Assembly (NCBI RefSeq): GCF_004332155.1
Contig: NZ_SJDV01000003.1
Location: 310,001 to 374,000, forward strand
Length of the DNA stretch: 64,000 bases
Direction of reading: 5' to 3'
DNA from: Gramella sp. KN1008
Lineage (GTDB): Bacteria > Bacteroidota > Bacteroidia > Flavobacteriales > Flavobacteriaceae
The first letter of the stretch is position 1; each line of letters starts with the position of its first letter. This document shows positions 24,184 through 34,176 of this stretch, in pieces. The translations under genes and the position numbers were made by a program. The notes under the pieces are model-generated. The model was given only the letters and a program-made list of their open reading frames with translations. It made no database searches and was not told the DNA's origin.

Positions 24184-25905
24184 TCACTTTATCCTCGATG
24201 AGTTTATCTCGATATCGGCTCCCTTCCAGCTCTTAGTCAGAAGTTGTTCCATTCTTTTTACATTTTCCTGGTCGTTCAGGTTTTCGTAGGCCAGTCTAAT
24301 TCCGTGCTGAGCCCAGCCGTTCTTAGGAAGTCGCCTTAAGTCTTCTTCATAAGTGGCAATTGCTTCTTCATATTTTCCTGCTTCGATCTGGACTGCACCC
24401 AAATGATGCCTTACTGAAAAGAACCAGTCTGGCGGCTCATCATAGTTAAGGGAATCTTCGATCTCTACGGCTTCTTTCAGTAAAGCGATGCTTTCACCAT
24501 ATTTCTCCTGATTTGCCAGGATCTCTGCTTTTAAAACTCGTTTAGCGATCTGCATTAAAGTGGAAACCGAGTTGATTTCCCAGATGCTTACTTCTTCCAG
24601 ACTTTCATCTTCAGAAAGCTTTTCTAGATTTTCCAGTTTTTTTACGGCATTTTCAAGGTCATTATTTGCCATATATGCCATTCCCTGCGCGTAATTCTTA
24701 ACTGCTTTCAAATAGGGCAGATCATAAGTCTTAAATTCTGAATTTATCAATTCGTTCCAGCGCCCCAGTTTTACCTGTACATATAATGGAATTGAATAGT
24801 AATGCTGAAGGGTTCCCCATCCAGGTTCTTTCATAAGATCCGGATGTACATGTGCCGATAATTTATTGGCACCGATCATGGCCCATTCACTATTCCCTTC
24901 CAGCGTAGCTGTGGCTGCGAGAAAATGATAATTATGCGGATAGTAGGCCAGGGGATAGGCTCCCTGGGCATGGCAGGCGCTTACATAAATACTGTCAACC
25001 TCTACCGCTCTGATATTTGCAATTGTACCTTTATGATATTCCCCGGTTCTTATATAAACATGTGAAGGCATATGTACCAGATGTCCTGAACCGGAGACAA
25101 GTCCGTCATCAAAGGCTTTTGCCGCAGCATTTGCCCTTTCCGGAGTATTTGAAGCTTCTACAGCATGAATATAGAAATGGTTGGCTCCGGGATGTTTTGG
25201 GTTCTTCTTTAGAATATTTTCAAGCAATCCAACGATCTCCTGGGTCCATTCTTTTGCTTTTCCCTGCTTGTCAAAAAGGTCCCATGGATGGAGATCCATA
25301 ATGGATTCGGCATACATTGCCGCAATATTTTCATCATCCGGATACTCTTGGTGAACTTTTTTCATTGCCTTGCTGTAAGCAACATCGAACTTGCTTCTGT
25401 CTTCCACCGGTTCCTTAACATATCGCTGCGCCATGGCGTTGATTAAAGCCATTTCTTTTTCAGAGTTTGATCCTATTTCCCTGGCTTTTTGAATAGCATC
25501 ATAGGCACGCTTATAATTATCAGCTTCCATCCCGGCATTATAATTAGGTCCCAGGACATAGGCATATCCCCAGTAACACATGGCGCATTCAGGATCAACT
25601 TTAGTCGCATAATAAAAGGATCTGGCAGCTTCAGCATGATTGAATCCGTAGGCCAGCACCAGCCCCTGATTGAAATATTGCTGAGCTTCCGCACTCTTTG
25701 TCTGGATAGGGTAATTAACCGCATCCAGACCTTCAAATAATGGAGCCTTATTATCAGATTTGTACCATTCTGCATCGCTAACCTGTGGAGCGCAAGCATA
25801 TTTGCTTTCCGGAGGTTCCTGTATACTTATCTTTTCCGGTTCTTTTTCAGGATTCTTACAGGCAAAAATTAAAAAGAGAAGAACCATGAATGTTTTTGCC
25901 TTCAT
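24184..25905 (-). CDS. TPR-repeat lipoprotein
   Basis: The 573-aa protein has a lipoprotein signal (FMVLLFLIFACKN, Cys16). The mature part is almost wholly helical and contains tetratricopeptide-like pairs, for instance AQQYFNQGLVLAYGFNHAEA (about 74-93) and GKYEEAIATYEEDLRRLPKN near the end. Proteins of this length and layout occur widely in Bacteroidetes as envelope-anchored TPR proteins of unknown role; protein-protein scaffolding is the likely function. It converges on lpdA and has no operon partner. Confidence 0.85.
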   Translation of the reverse strand: MKAKTFMVLLFLIFACKNPEKEPEKISIQEPPESKYACAPQVSDAEWYKSDNKAPLFEGLDAVNYPIQTKSAEAQQYFNQGLVLAYGFNHAEAARSFYYATKVDPECAMCYWGYAYVLGPNYNAGMEADNYKRAYDAIQKAREIGSNSEKEMALINAMAQRYVKEPVEDRSKFDVAYSKAMKKVHQEYPDDENIAAMYAESIMDLHPWDLFDKQGKAKEWTQEIVGLLENILKKNPKHPGANHFYIHAVEASNTPERANAAAKAFDDGLVSGSGHLVHMPSHVYIRTGEYHKGTIANIRAVEVDSIYVSACHAQGAYPLAYYPHNYHFLAATATLEGNSEWAMIGANKLSAHVHPDLMKEPGWGTLQHYYSIPLYVQVKLGRWNELINSEFKTYDLPYLKAVKNYAQGMAYMANNDLENAVKKLENLEKLSEDESLEEVSIWEINSVSTLMQIAKRVLKAEILANQEKYGESIALLKEAVEIEDSLNYDEPPDWFFSVRHHLGAVQIEAGKYEEAIATYEEDLRRLPKNGWAQHGIRLAYENLNDQENVKRMEQLLTKSWKGADIEINSSRIK

Positions 25906-26031
25906 GATTTGATATTTTGGTTAGAAAAAAATTGGGGGGAGAACCTTATAAAATTACAAAAAAGAGGATGAAAATTTATGATTTTCGAATGAGAAGATTC
26001 ATTAACTTTAATAAGTTAAATTTTAGAAGTT

Positions 26032-26139
26032 ATGGGAAAAGATAAATCACCTTCAAAGAACACGGCCAAGAAAGAACCTGTGCTGAGTTTAAAGGAAAAA
26101 CGTGCGGCCAAAGCAGCGAAAAGAAAGAATAGAACGTAA
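26032..26139 (+). CDS. 35-aa basic small protein
   Basis: A short open frame with ATG at 26032, encoding MGKDKSPSKNTAKKEPVL and then a strongly helical lysine/arginine/alanine tail (LKEKRAAKAAKRKNRT). 11 Lys and 4 Arg in 35 residues suggest a nucleic-acid or ribosome-associated peptide. Codon use and the start look coding, and I recall similar tiny basic proteins in flavobacterial genomes. It sits in the 248-bp gap between the TPR and epimerase genes and ends 14 bp before the stop of the convergent epimerase gene. Confidence 0.65.
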   Translation: MGKDKSPSKNTAKKEPVLSLKEKRAAKAAKRKNRT

Positions 26140-26153
26140 TTTTTTCAGGTTAT

Positions 26154-27032
26154 TTATGATATATTTATCGTATAACCGGCATTAAATTCCTTAGCAGGCA
26201 TCAGTTCAATGATGCCTGCTTTATTTTTCAGAATCTGATCGGTTCCTTCTACATCTGCAATTCCAAGCCAAGGCTCAATGCAAACATAGGGAGCGCCTGG
26301 TTTAGCCCAGATTCCCAGGTTTTTGAAATCCGAATACTTTACTGATAAGATCTTTCCATTCTTTTTGCTTACCAGATCAGCTTTCTTAGCGGGAATATCT
26401 TTAAAAATGAGCGCATCATCCTCAAAAATATCCTCTGTTAACTGAATCTTTTTCTCGTTTTCCAGAACGGGTTCTGTTTGTTCGCTTACCAGGCCTTCGT
26501 CATTTAGAATATATTTTTTCAATTCCATTTCGCGATCAAATTCTATGGAATAGTCGCTGATCTTTTCTCCTTCAAAAAGACAAATGTTGAAGGCCGGGTG
26601 ACCACCCAGGGAGAAATACATTTCCCGGGAATCCAGGTTGATGATATGGTGTTTTACCTCCAGCGATCTTCCTTTTAGGTTAAACTCGATTCTGAAATCG
26701 AATTTGAAAGGGTAAATTTTCAGACTTTCTTCAGAATAGATCAGTTCAAAAATGAGTCGGTCCTCAGCTTTTTCTTTAAGTCTTACATCTTTGTTATAGC
26801 GAATAAACCCGTGTTTCGGCATTTTATATCCTTCACCCTCATGAAAAAACTTGCCATCTTTCAGGATCCCTATAACCGGAAAAAGGTTGGGGGCATGGCT
26901 GGGCCAGATCTCCGGATCGGCCTGCCAAATATGTTCAGTCCCTTTTTCCTTGTTTATCAGGTTGCACAACTCAGCTCCGGTTTCCTGAACTGCGATCTTC
27001 AAAAATTTATTTTCTAGGGAGTGCTTTTTCAA
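26154..27032 (-). CDS. aldose 1-epimerase family (LacX-like) protein
   Basis: The 292-aa cytosolic protein has the galactose-mutarotase beta-supersandwich. Conserved pieces include WPSHAPNLFPVIG (about 43-55), GFIRYNKDV, SLGGHPAFN (about 141-149) with the catalytic histidine, and CIEPWLGIAD near residue 253. It lacks the full GalM signature and matches the LacX/YihR-type subgroup of unknown sugar specificity. A true galM is at 34173. Monocistronic. Confidence 0.85.
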   Translation of the reverse strand: MKKHSLENKFLKIAVQETGAELCNLINKEKGTEHIWQADPEIWPSHAPNLFPVIGILKDGKFFHEGEGYKMPKHGFIRYNKDVRLKEKAEDRLIFELIYSEESLKIYPFKFDFRIEFNLKGRSLEVKHHIINLDSREMYFSLGGHPAFNICLFEGEKISDYSIEFDREMELKKYILNDEGLVSEQTEPVLENEKKIQLTEDIFEDDALIFKDIPAKKADLVSKKNGKILSVKYSDFKNLGIWAKPGAPYVCIEPWLGIADVEGTDQILKNKAGIIELMPAKEFNAGYTINIS

Positions 27033-27136
27033 AATGCTTCAATTTTTTTCTAAAGTTACAATTCTTACCAAGGGATTAAAACCCAAATAAACTCAACTTG
27101 TAATTTTTAGGTATTTTAGACAAAAATTCTGTGGAA

Positions 27137-27673
27137 ATGAAAAATATTCTGGCCTTTGCGGGATCTAATGGTAGTGTTTCAATCAATCAGCAGTTACTGG
27201 AAAATATTACCGGTCGTATTCAGGGACATCATATTAAAATGATAAAGCTAACCGATTATCCTCTTCCTATTTATAGTCGGGATATTGAAGTAAATGAAGG
27301 AATTCCTGAAAATGTAAAGAAGCTAAAAGAACTTATAGATTCTCATGATGCGCTGGTTGTAGCGGTTAACGAACACAATGGGGCTTCTTCTGCTTTCTTC
27401 AAGAATAATATAGACTGGTTGTCCCGACTCAAACGAAATTTTCTGGAAGGAAAACAGATCCTCCTTTTTAGTACTTCGCCGGGAAAAAGAGGGGCGAAAT
27501 CTTCTTTGGAATATACCCGCCATATTTTTGCCCGTTTCGGCGGACAGGTGATCGAGAGCTTTAGCTTTCCTTCATTCAGGGATAATTTTGAGGAGGGACA
27601 GGTAATTAATGAAGTTCTGGATATGGGAATTGAAGATGTGCTTACTACCTTTGCCCATCAAATTGAGAATTAA
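27137..27673 (+). CDS. NADPH-dependent FMN reductase family protein
   Basis: The 178-aa flavodoxin-like protein has the N-terminal phosphate-binding loop FAGSNGSVSINQQLL and the conserved VVAVNEHNGASSAFFKNNIDWLSR region (about 74-97), which binds the isoalloxazine ring. It reduces FMN, quinones or azo compounds with NADPH. I use the ATG at 27137 rather than the GTG at 27131. The stop codon directly abuts the GTG of pabB, so the two genes are cotranscribed, though the functional link is unclear. Confidence 0.9.
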   Translation: MKNILAFAGSNGSVSINQQLLENITGRIQGHHIKMIKLTDYPLPIYSRDIEVNEGIPENVKKLKELIDSHDALVVAVNEHNGASSAFFKNNIDWLSRLKRNFLEGKQILLFSTSPGKRGAKSSLEYTRHIFARFGGQVIESFSFPSFRDNFEEGQVINEVLDMGIEDVLTTFAHQIEN

Positions 27674-28966
27674 GTGCGCACTTCCAGAATTTTTCCTTTA
27701 GATAAGCATTCAAAATTTAAAGAACAGTTGCTTATATGGGGTAGTCAGTTTCATGAAATCGCCTGGCTTGATAGCAATGAGTATGAATTGAAAACAGGAG
27801 AATATGAGGCCATTCTTGCAGTAGAGGCTTTTACGGCTATCAAGACCGATCATGTTGATGCATTTGATAAACTAAAAGAATATCAGGAAACCACGGCCGA
27901 CTGGATCTTTGGCTACCTGAGCTATGATCTTAAAAATGATGTGGAGGACCTTAGATCTTCTAATTTTGATGGACTCCATTTTCCCGACCTGTATTTCTTT
28001 CAGCCACAAAAACTGATCTTTCTAAAAGATGATAGGATTGAATTTCATTATCTGCGAATGGTCGATGATGAAATTGAAGTAGATTTTCAGGAAATATGCG
28101 GAATCCAGGAAGAAGCTGGAACGGGCAGACATTCAATAAAGGTGAAACCACGTATCTCTAAAAAGGAATACAGAGATAAGTTGGATACCATGTTAAGATA
28201 TATACACCGGGGGGATATTTATGAGGCTAATTTTTGCCAGGAGTTTTTTGCTGAAAATGTTGATATCAATGCACTGGATATTTATCGTTCTCTGAATAAA
28301 ATTTCCACACCTCCTTTTGCGGTTTACCTGAAGCTTGAAAATTACAATCTTATTTCGGCTTCTCCCGAGCGTTATCTAAAGAAAAAAGGAATGGATCTTT
28401 TATCTCAGCCCATTAAGGGAACTGCAAGGCGTTCGGATGATGTAGAAGAAGATCTGTGGATCGCTGCCGAACTGGAAAGCGATCCCAAAGAGCAATCTGA
28501 AAATGTGATGATCGTTGACCTGGTAAGGAACGATCTTTCCAGAATCGCTGAAAAAGGTAGTGTTCAGGTAGATGAACTATGCAAGGTTTATACTTTTAGA
28601 CAGGTGCATCAGCTTATTTCGAGCGTGACCGCAAAGCTGGCTGATGGTATCCCGCCGGTTGAAGCCATACGGAGTAGTTTTCCCATGGGGAGCATGACCG
28701 GGGCACCAAAGATCTCGGCCATGAAGATCATAGAGGAGTTGGAAGAATCCAAAAGGGGACTTTACAGCGGAGCTGTCGGCTATTTTACTCCCAATGGGGA
28801 TTTCGATTTTAATGTAGTAATAAGGAGTATACTTTATAATTCGTTAAACAAATATTTGTCATTTTCAGTAGGTGGTGCGATCACTGCAAAATCTAACCCA
28901 GAAAAGGAATATGAAGAATGTCTTCTCAAGGCCAAAGCGATGCGCGAGGTACTAACTAACTTATAA
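27674..28966 (+). CDS. pabB: aminodeoxychorismate synthase component I / anthranilate synthase-like
   Basis: The 430-aa chorismate-utilising enzyme makes aminodeoxychorismate for folate. The C-terminal catalytic domain is complete: IHRGDIYEANFCQ (about 176-188), SASPERYL, PIKGTARR (about 246-253), ELESDPKEQSENVMIVDLVRNDL, FPMGSMTGAPK (about 335-345) and SVGGAIT. Folate (PabB) rather than tryptophan (TrpE) is preferred from length and from the pabB-tilS neighbourhood common in flavobacteria. The start is a GTG directly after the previous stop; no in-frame ATG fits better. Confidence 0.9.
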   Translation: MRTSRIFPLDKHSKFKEQLLIWGSQFHEIAWLDSNEYELKTGEYEAILAVEAFTAIKTDHVDAFDKLKEYQETTADWIFGYLSYDLKNDVEDLRSSNFDGLHFPDLYFFQPQKLIFLKDDRIEFHYLRMVDDEIEVDFQEICGIQEEAGTGRHSIKVKPRISKKEYRDKLDTMLRYIHRGDIYEANFCQEFFAENVDINALDIYRSLNKISTPPFAVYLKLENYNLISASPERYLKKKGMDLLSQPIKGTARRSDDVEEDLWIAAELESDPKEQSENVMIVDLVRNDLSRIAEKGSVQVDELCKVYTFRQVHQLISSVTAKLADGIPPVEAIRSSFPMGSMTGAPKISAMKIIEELEESKRGLYSGAVGYFTPNGDFDFNVVIRSILYNSLNKYLSFSVGGAITAKSNPEKEYEECLLKAKAMREVLTNL

Positions 28967-29063
28967 GGATTTTAAATTCAATTTTAGGTTCATCAATTAA
29001 AAAGGAAAAAGTACATCTCTTCTGAGTCAATTTAGGTGGGGTCTTTCGTATATTTGGTGTGCA

Positions 29064-30377
29064 ATGGAAAAAGCCTTCAAGAATCTGGTAAAGACCGAAT
29101 TTCCCTTTTTGTGCGGAAGTAAGTTATTGCTGGCAGTTAGCGGTGGAGTAGACAGTGTGGTGCTTGCCCATTTATGCCACGATTCAAAACTCGATTTTTC
29201 CATAGCTCACTGCAATTTCAATTTACGTGGTGACGAAAGTGATGGTGATGAAAGCTTTGTGGTAGATCTTGCAGACTCTCTGGATGTGGAGGTCTATACT
29301 CAAAGTTTCGATACTCAGAAATATGCCGAATCCAGGGGGATTTCTGTGCAGATGGCTGCACGCGACCTTCGATATGGGTGGTTTGAGGAACTTAGTGCTT
29401 CCGTGCATTTTGATTATACACTTACTGCGCATCATGCCAATGATAACCTTGAAACCTTTCTTATCAATCTCATTCGGGGTACGGGCCCGGAAGGACTTAC
29501 AGGCATAAAGAGGGAAAATAATGAAGTGATAAGACCCTTGCTGAGTTTCAGCAGGGAAGAGATCGAAAGCTTTGCCAGAGAAAGACATTTTAAATGGCGG
29601 GAAGATAGTACAAATGCTTCTGATAAATACATGCGGAACAAGATAAGACATCAGATAGTTCCAGTTATGCAGGAGATTAATCCACAGCTTCTGGAAGGTT
29701 TTGCAAAAACACAGGAGCATCTTAGAGAAAGCCTGGACCTGGTTGAAGATTATATAAGCCTGTTGTATCCAAAGATTGTAGAGAAGGACGTTTACGGATA
29801 TTCTCTAGATGTGGAATTCCTTAAAAAGGTTCCTAATCCGAAACAGCTCCTTTACCAGTTATTAAAATCTTTTGGATTTACTGAATGGAACGATGTATAT
29901 GATTTATTAACAGCACAAAGCGGTAAGGTTGTCTATTCAGATTCACACCGGTTGATCAAGGATCGCCGTAAGCTTTTACTAACCGAAAGAAAAGAGAAAT
30001 CCCTGAATAAGGATTACAGTATTGAGGAAGGTGAAAACCTAGTGATGATACCTGGCCTGGGAACCCTGCATATAAGTGAGGTTGAAAAAATGGGACGTCT
30101 TTCAAAGAGCTGTATCTATGTTCCTCAGCAAGAACTAAAATATCCACTGGTCATTAGAAAATGGAAGAAAGGTGATTTCTTTTATCCCTTTGGAATGGAT
30201 GGCAAGAAAAAACTGAGCGATTTCTTTAAAGACGAAAAATTCTCTCTTCCTCAGAAAGAAAATACCTGGATCCTATGTTCAGGAAAGAGAATAGTTTGGA
30301 TAATAGATCACAGAGCCGATAATCGTTTTGCCGTTAAACCATCAGATTCCCGGATCCTGAAGATCTGCGTGAGTTAG
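29064..30377 (+). CDS. tilS: tRNA(Ile)-lysidine synthase
   Basis: Converts C34 of the CAU-anticodon tRNA-Ile to lysidine, which lets it read AUA; essential. The N-type ATP pyrophosphatase motif SGGVDS lies at 26-31 and the family block HHANDNLETFLINLIRG at about 132-148. The central helical part and the C-terminal domain with VIRKWKKGDFFYPFGM (about 364-379) complete the long (about 430-aa) form. A TATATTTG -7 box at 29049-29056 just before the ATG suggests a nearly leaderless transcript of its own. Confidence 0.96.
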   Translation: MEKAFKNLVKTEFPFLCGSKLLLAVSGGVDSVVLAHLCHDSKLDFSIAHCNFNLRGDESDGDESFVVDLADSLDVEVYTQSFDTQKYAESRGISVQMAARDLRYGWFEELSASVHFDYTLTAHHANDNLETFLINLIRGTGPEGLTGIKRENNEVIRPLLSFSREEIESFARERHFKWREDSTNASDKYMRNKIRHQIVPVMQEINPQLLEGFAKTQEHLRESLDLVEDYISLLYPKIVEKDVYGYSLDVEFLKKVPNPKQLLYQLLKSFGFTEWNDVYDLLTAQSGKVVYSDSHRLIKDRRKLLLTERKEKSLNKDYSIEEGENLVMIPGLGTLHISEVEKMGRLSKSCIYVPQQELKYPLVIRKWKKGDFFYPFGMDGKKKLSDFFKDEKFSLPQKENTWILCSGKRIVWIIDHRADNRFAVKPSDSRILKICVS

Positions 30378-30432
30378 ATTTTTACCTGAAGGTCAGCAGT
30401 AGTGAGGTATTTATCGTAATCGGCAATTTTCT

Positions 30433-30463
30433 TTTAGCTTTAAAGGGCTAATTTCTATCTTTA
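30433..30463 (+). promoter_or_regulatory. promoter of the CocE hydrolase gene
   Basis: TTTA (30433-30436), 19-nt spacer, TATCTTTA (30456-30463); leader about 20 nt to the ATG at 30489. Confidence 0.45.
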
Positions 30464-30488
30464 GGAACTTTAAAAAAAACAGCCCCTA

Positions 30489-32342
30489 ATGAAAGTATTC
30501 AAGATCTCCCTGTTTACTGTGTTTATTTTTCTGGTTTTTATCCCGGTAACTGCACAGACGAAAACAGGCTATGATGTAAAGGAACATTACACCAAAATGG
30601 AAGTTGATATTCCAATGAGGGATGGAGTGAAACTTCATACTACCATTTATTCGCCAAAAGATACCTCGAGGGAATACCCAATTCTAATGCAAAGAACGCC
30701 TTATAGTTCCAGACCTTACGGAGAAGATCAGTTCAGGTCCAAGATAGGGCCAAATGAGATCCTTATGAAAGAAGGGAATATCATAGTATATCAGGATGTT
30801 AGGGGACGATGGATGAGTGAAGGGAAGTATGATAATATGCGGGGCTATATTCCAAATAAAAAAGGTGACCAGGTAGATGAAGCGAGCGATACTTACGATA
30901 CTATTGAATGGCTGGTTAAGAATGTTGAGAACAACAATGGCCGGGTTGGAACCTGGGGGATTTCCTATCCCGGATTTTATTCCACCTATTCGTTGCTTAG
31001 CGGGCATCCTTCCTTAAAAGCAGCATCACCCCAGGCAAGTATAGGAGATTTTTTCTTTGACGATTTTCATCATAACGGAGCCTATTTGCTTAGCTACTGG
31101 AGGGCAACCACGGTTTTTGGTTACCAGAAAGAAACCCCGGTAGACACGGCCTGGTACTCTATTCCCGACCTGGGAACTGAAGATCAGTACCAGTTCTTCC
31201 TGGACGCAGGTCCGCTAAGCAATCTTGACCAATATTATAAAGAAGATAATGAATTCTGGCAGCAGCTGAAGAAACATCCAAATTATGATGAATTCTGGCA
31301 GTCCCGGGGCATCGTTCAGCACCTGAAAGATGTGGAACCAGCGGTAATGATTGTTGGTGGTCTTTTTGATGCTGAAGACCTGTATGGTCCATTCGCAATC
31401 TACAAGAATATAGAAGAAAGCGGTGATAACTTCAGCAGTATTGTTTTTGGTCCCTGGAGTCACGGGGACTGGGCCAGAGAGACGGGCAGGCAGTCTGTTG
31501 GGAATGTGTATTTCGGGGATAGTATTTCCACACATTTTCAGCGGGATTATGAAACCGTATTCTTCAATCATTTTCTGAAGGGAAGTGGGAAAGGGGAACC
31601 AGACCTGCCCGAAGCACATATCTATGATACCGGCTTGAGAAAATGGAATAATTATTCAGAATGGCCTCCAAAAAATACTAGAACAAAAACCTGGTACCTC
31701 GGGGATGATCAGAAACTTGTTGAACAGCCTTCCGATAATAAGGAAGAATTCATCAGTGATCCCGAAAAACCTGTATCATATAATAATGAGATAAAAATGG
31801 TCTTTACTCCGCGGGAATATATGACAGGAGACCAGCGATTCGCCGCCAGGAGGCCCGATGTACTGGTATTTGAGACCGAAGTCCTGGAAGAAGATATGAA
31901 ACTGGTTGGGCCGATTGAAGCTATGCTGAAGGTGGCGACAACGGGAACTGCGGCCGACTGGGTCGTGAAAGTGATAGATGTTTATCCGCCCGATGCCGAA
32001 AATTACGAGGAAACTATGCCGCATCTTAAAATGAGCAATTATCACATGATGGTGCGAAGTGAGGTCATGCGAGGGCGGTTTAGAAATGGATTTGAAGAGC
32101 CTCAACCTTTCGAGCCAAATAAAAAAACAGAGGTAAACATTACCTTGCAGGGTATTAATCATACCTTTAAAAAAGGCCACAAACTGCAGATACAGGTCCA
32201 GAGTACCTGGTTTCCGCTGATAGACCTCAACCCTCAAACTTATGTGGAGAATATTTTTGAGGCAGAAGAGGAAGATTTTAAGAAACAGACCCATACGGTA
32301 TATGGTGACTCTGCTGTCAAATTTTTATTATTAGAAGAATAG
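30489..32342 (+). CDS. CocE/NonD-family alpha/beta hydrolase, secreted
   Basis: The 617-aa exported acylase/X-Pro dipeptidase-like enzyme has a signal peptide ending at VTAQ (about residue 23). The alpha/beta-hydrolase core has nucleophile Ser159 in GTWGISYPGFYS, the acid Asp near GGLFDAEDLYGP (about 289-300), and His in FGPWSHGDW (about 319-327). A C-terminal jelly-roll domain follows (about 410-610). Relatives include cocaine esterase, glutaryl-7-ACA acylase and alpha-amino acid ester hydrolase; the substrate is unknown. The DUF885 gene starts 4 bp downstream, so both are one operon, perhaps for peptide or amide use. Confidence 0.92.
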   Translation: MKVFKISLFTVFIFLVFIPVTAQTKTGYDVKEHYTKMEVDIPMRDGVKLHTTIYSPKDTSREYPILMQRTPYSSRPYGEDQFRSKIGPNEILMKEGNIIVYQDVRGRWMSEGKYDNMRGYIPNKKGDQVDEASDTYDTIEWLVKNVENNNGRVGTWGISYPGFYSTYSLLSGHPSLKAASPQASIGDFFFDDFHHNGAYLLSYWRATTVFGYQKETPVDTAWYSIPDLGTEDQYQFFLDAGPLSNLDQYYKEDNEFWQQLKKHPNYDEFWQSRGIVQHLKDVEPAVMIVGGLFDAEDLYGPFAIYKNIEESGDNFSSIVFGPWSHGDWARETGRQSVGNVYFGDSISTHFQRDYETVFFNHFLKGSGKGEPDLPEAHIYDTGLRKWNNYSEWPPKNTRTKTWYLGDDQKLVEQPSDNKEEFISDPEKPVSYNNEIKMVFTPREYMTGDQRFAARRPDVLVFETEVLEEDMKLVGPIEAMLKVATTGTAADWVVKVIDVYPPDAENYEETMPHLKMSNYHMMVRSEVMRGRFRNGFEEPQPFEPNKKTEVNITLQGINHTFKKGHKLQIQVQSTWFPLIDLNPQTYVENIFEAEEEDFKKQTHTVYGDSAVKFLLLEE

Positions 32343-32346
32343 AAGC

Positions 32347-34176
32347 ATGAAACCTTATTTTAAAATCATATTGATACTTCCGGCACTGATAATTTTTTCA
32401 TGTGCGCAGGATAAAGGGAAGAGAAGCTATACCCAGGCTGAAATGGAAAAAGCTTCAGCTGAATTGAATGAATTCTTCGAAACAGAATTTCATAAGGAAA
32501 TCGAAGAATCCCCCATGACGCAAACGCGAAGAGGAATGAAGACCGATTATGGTAAATGGGACGATTTTTCCAGTCTTAAATACACCGAAGACCTCGAGCA
32601 GGCCAAAAAGCGAATGGAGTACCTGGAGAAGGTGGATACCTCTGCTCTAAACGAGGAAACCAGATTAAGCTACCAGTTGTATCACCAACAGGTTCAGAAT
32701 GAAATTGACGATTATAAATACCGTTTCTATAATTATCCTATAAATCAGATGCATGGCTATCATACGGAACTGCCAGCCTTTTTGATAAATATGCATCGAA
32801 TAGATTCGATACCCGATGCTGAGGCTTATATTTCAAGACTTGTGGGGATTGAAAAGGCTATGAATGATATCATAGAACAGCTCAAGTTACGAGAACAGAA
32901 TGGGATCGTACCTCCTAAATTCGTTTTTGACAGAAGTCTGGATGCTTCCCGTAATATCATAAAAGGTAAGCCATTTATGAAGTCTGAGAATCCCAGTACG
33001 CTGCTGGAAGACTTCAAATCCAAGATTGAAAAACTCGGGATCTCCCAGGAAGAAGAGCGCAGGCTTATAGCGGAAGCAGAAAATGCGCTCGTGGATCATG
33101 TTCAACCGGCCTATGAGAGCCTGATAGCCTTTCTGGAAAATCAGCAGCAAAGAGCAACAGAAGAAGCTGGCGTCTGGAAGTTACCCAAAGGAGGGGAGTT
33201 TTATAATAATGCTTTAACACGTATGACTACTACTGGTTTAACGGCAGATGAGATCCACGATATAGGGTTAAGCGAAGTAGCCCGAATACATGCGGAGATG
33301 GAAGAAATCATGGCTGAGGTTGGCTTTGAAGGATCATTGCAGGATTTCTTTGAGTTCATGAAGACAGATGAACAGTTCTATTATGAAAACTCTGAACAGG
33401 GAAAAACGGCATACCTTAATAAGGCTAAAGATATTATCAATAAAATGAAGACTGAGCTTCCAAAGTTATTCAACACCATGCCTGAAGCCGAGGTTGTGGT
33501 AAAAGCAGTGGAGCCTTTCAGGGAGAAAAGTGCCGGAAAGGCTTTTTACCAGGAACCTGCACTTGATGGTTCGCGACCTGGAACTTATTATGCCAATTTA
33601 TTTGATATGGAAGCTATGCCCAAATACGAAATGGAGGCATTGGCCTATCATGAAGGTATTCCCGGTCATCATATGCAGATCGCTATTGCCCAGGAAGTGG
33701 ATAGTATTCCTGAATTCAGAAAGTTCAGCTTTTATCCCGCTTATGTGGAAGGATGGGGCTTGTATAGTGAATTTGTTCCTAAGGAAATAGGATATTATAA
33801 GGATCCCTATTCCGATTTCGGACGGCTTGCAATGGAATTATGGCGTTCCTGCCGTCTGGTGGTAGATACGGGTATACATGCAAAGAAATGGACGAGACAG
33901 GAAGGTATAGACTATTACAAAGAGAATACTCCAGCCGCTGAAAGCGCATGTGTGAAAATGGTAGAAAGACATATAGTAATGCCAGGCCAGGCTACAGCCT
34001 ATAAAATAGGGATGAATAAAATTCTGGAACTAAGGGAAAATGCTACAGAAAGACTCGGTCATGATTTTGATATCAAGGAATTCCATGATGTTGTATTGAC
34101 CAACGGGGCTATGCCTTTAAATATTTTAGAATCACAGGTAGAGGCCTGGATCAAATCCAAAAGCAAATTAAATTGA
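32347..34176 (+). CDS. DUF885 family lipoprotein (metallopeptidase-like)
   Basis: The 609-aa protein has a lipoprotein signal (LIIFSCAQ, Cys19). It is almost entirely helical, and near residue 435 has YHEGIPGHHMQIA, an HExxxGH-type metal site characteristic of DUF885, which is related in fold to M32/M3-type peptidases. AYVEGWGLYSEF (about 464-475) is the second conserved block. A peptidase role is expected but not proven for the family. It lies in an operon with the CocE hydrolase upstream, and its TGA overlaps the TTG start of galM. Confidence 0.9.
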   Translation: MKPYFKIILILPALIIFSCAQDKGKRSYTQAEMEKASAELNEFFETEFHKEIEESPMTQTRRGMKTDYGKWDDFSSLKYTEDLEQAKKRMEYLEKVDTSALNEETRLSYQLYHQQVQNEIDDYKYRFYNYPINQMHGYHTELPAFLINMHRIDSIPDAEAYISRLVGIEKAMNDIIEQLKLREQNGIVPPKFVFDRSLDASRNIIKGKPFMKSENPSTLLEDFKSKIEKLGISQEEERRLIAEAENALVDHVQPAYESLIAFLENQQQRATEEAGVWKLPKGGEFYNNALTRMTTTGLTADEIHDIGLSEVARIHAEMEEIMAEVGFEGSLQDFFEFMKTDEQFYYENSEQGKTAYLNKAKDIINKMKTELPKLFNTMPEAEVVVKAVEPFREKSAGKAFYQEPALDGSRPGTYYANLFDMEAMPKYEMEALAYHEGIPGHHMQIAIAQEVDSIPEFRKFSFYPAYVEGWGLYSEFVPKEIGYYKDPYSDFGRLAMELWRSCRLVVDTGIHAKKWTRQEGIDYYKENTPAAESACVKMVERHIVMPGQATAYKIGMNKILELRENATERLGHDFDIKEFHDVVLTNGAMPLNILESQVEAWIKSKSKLN

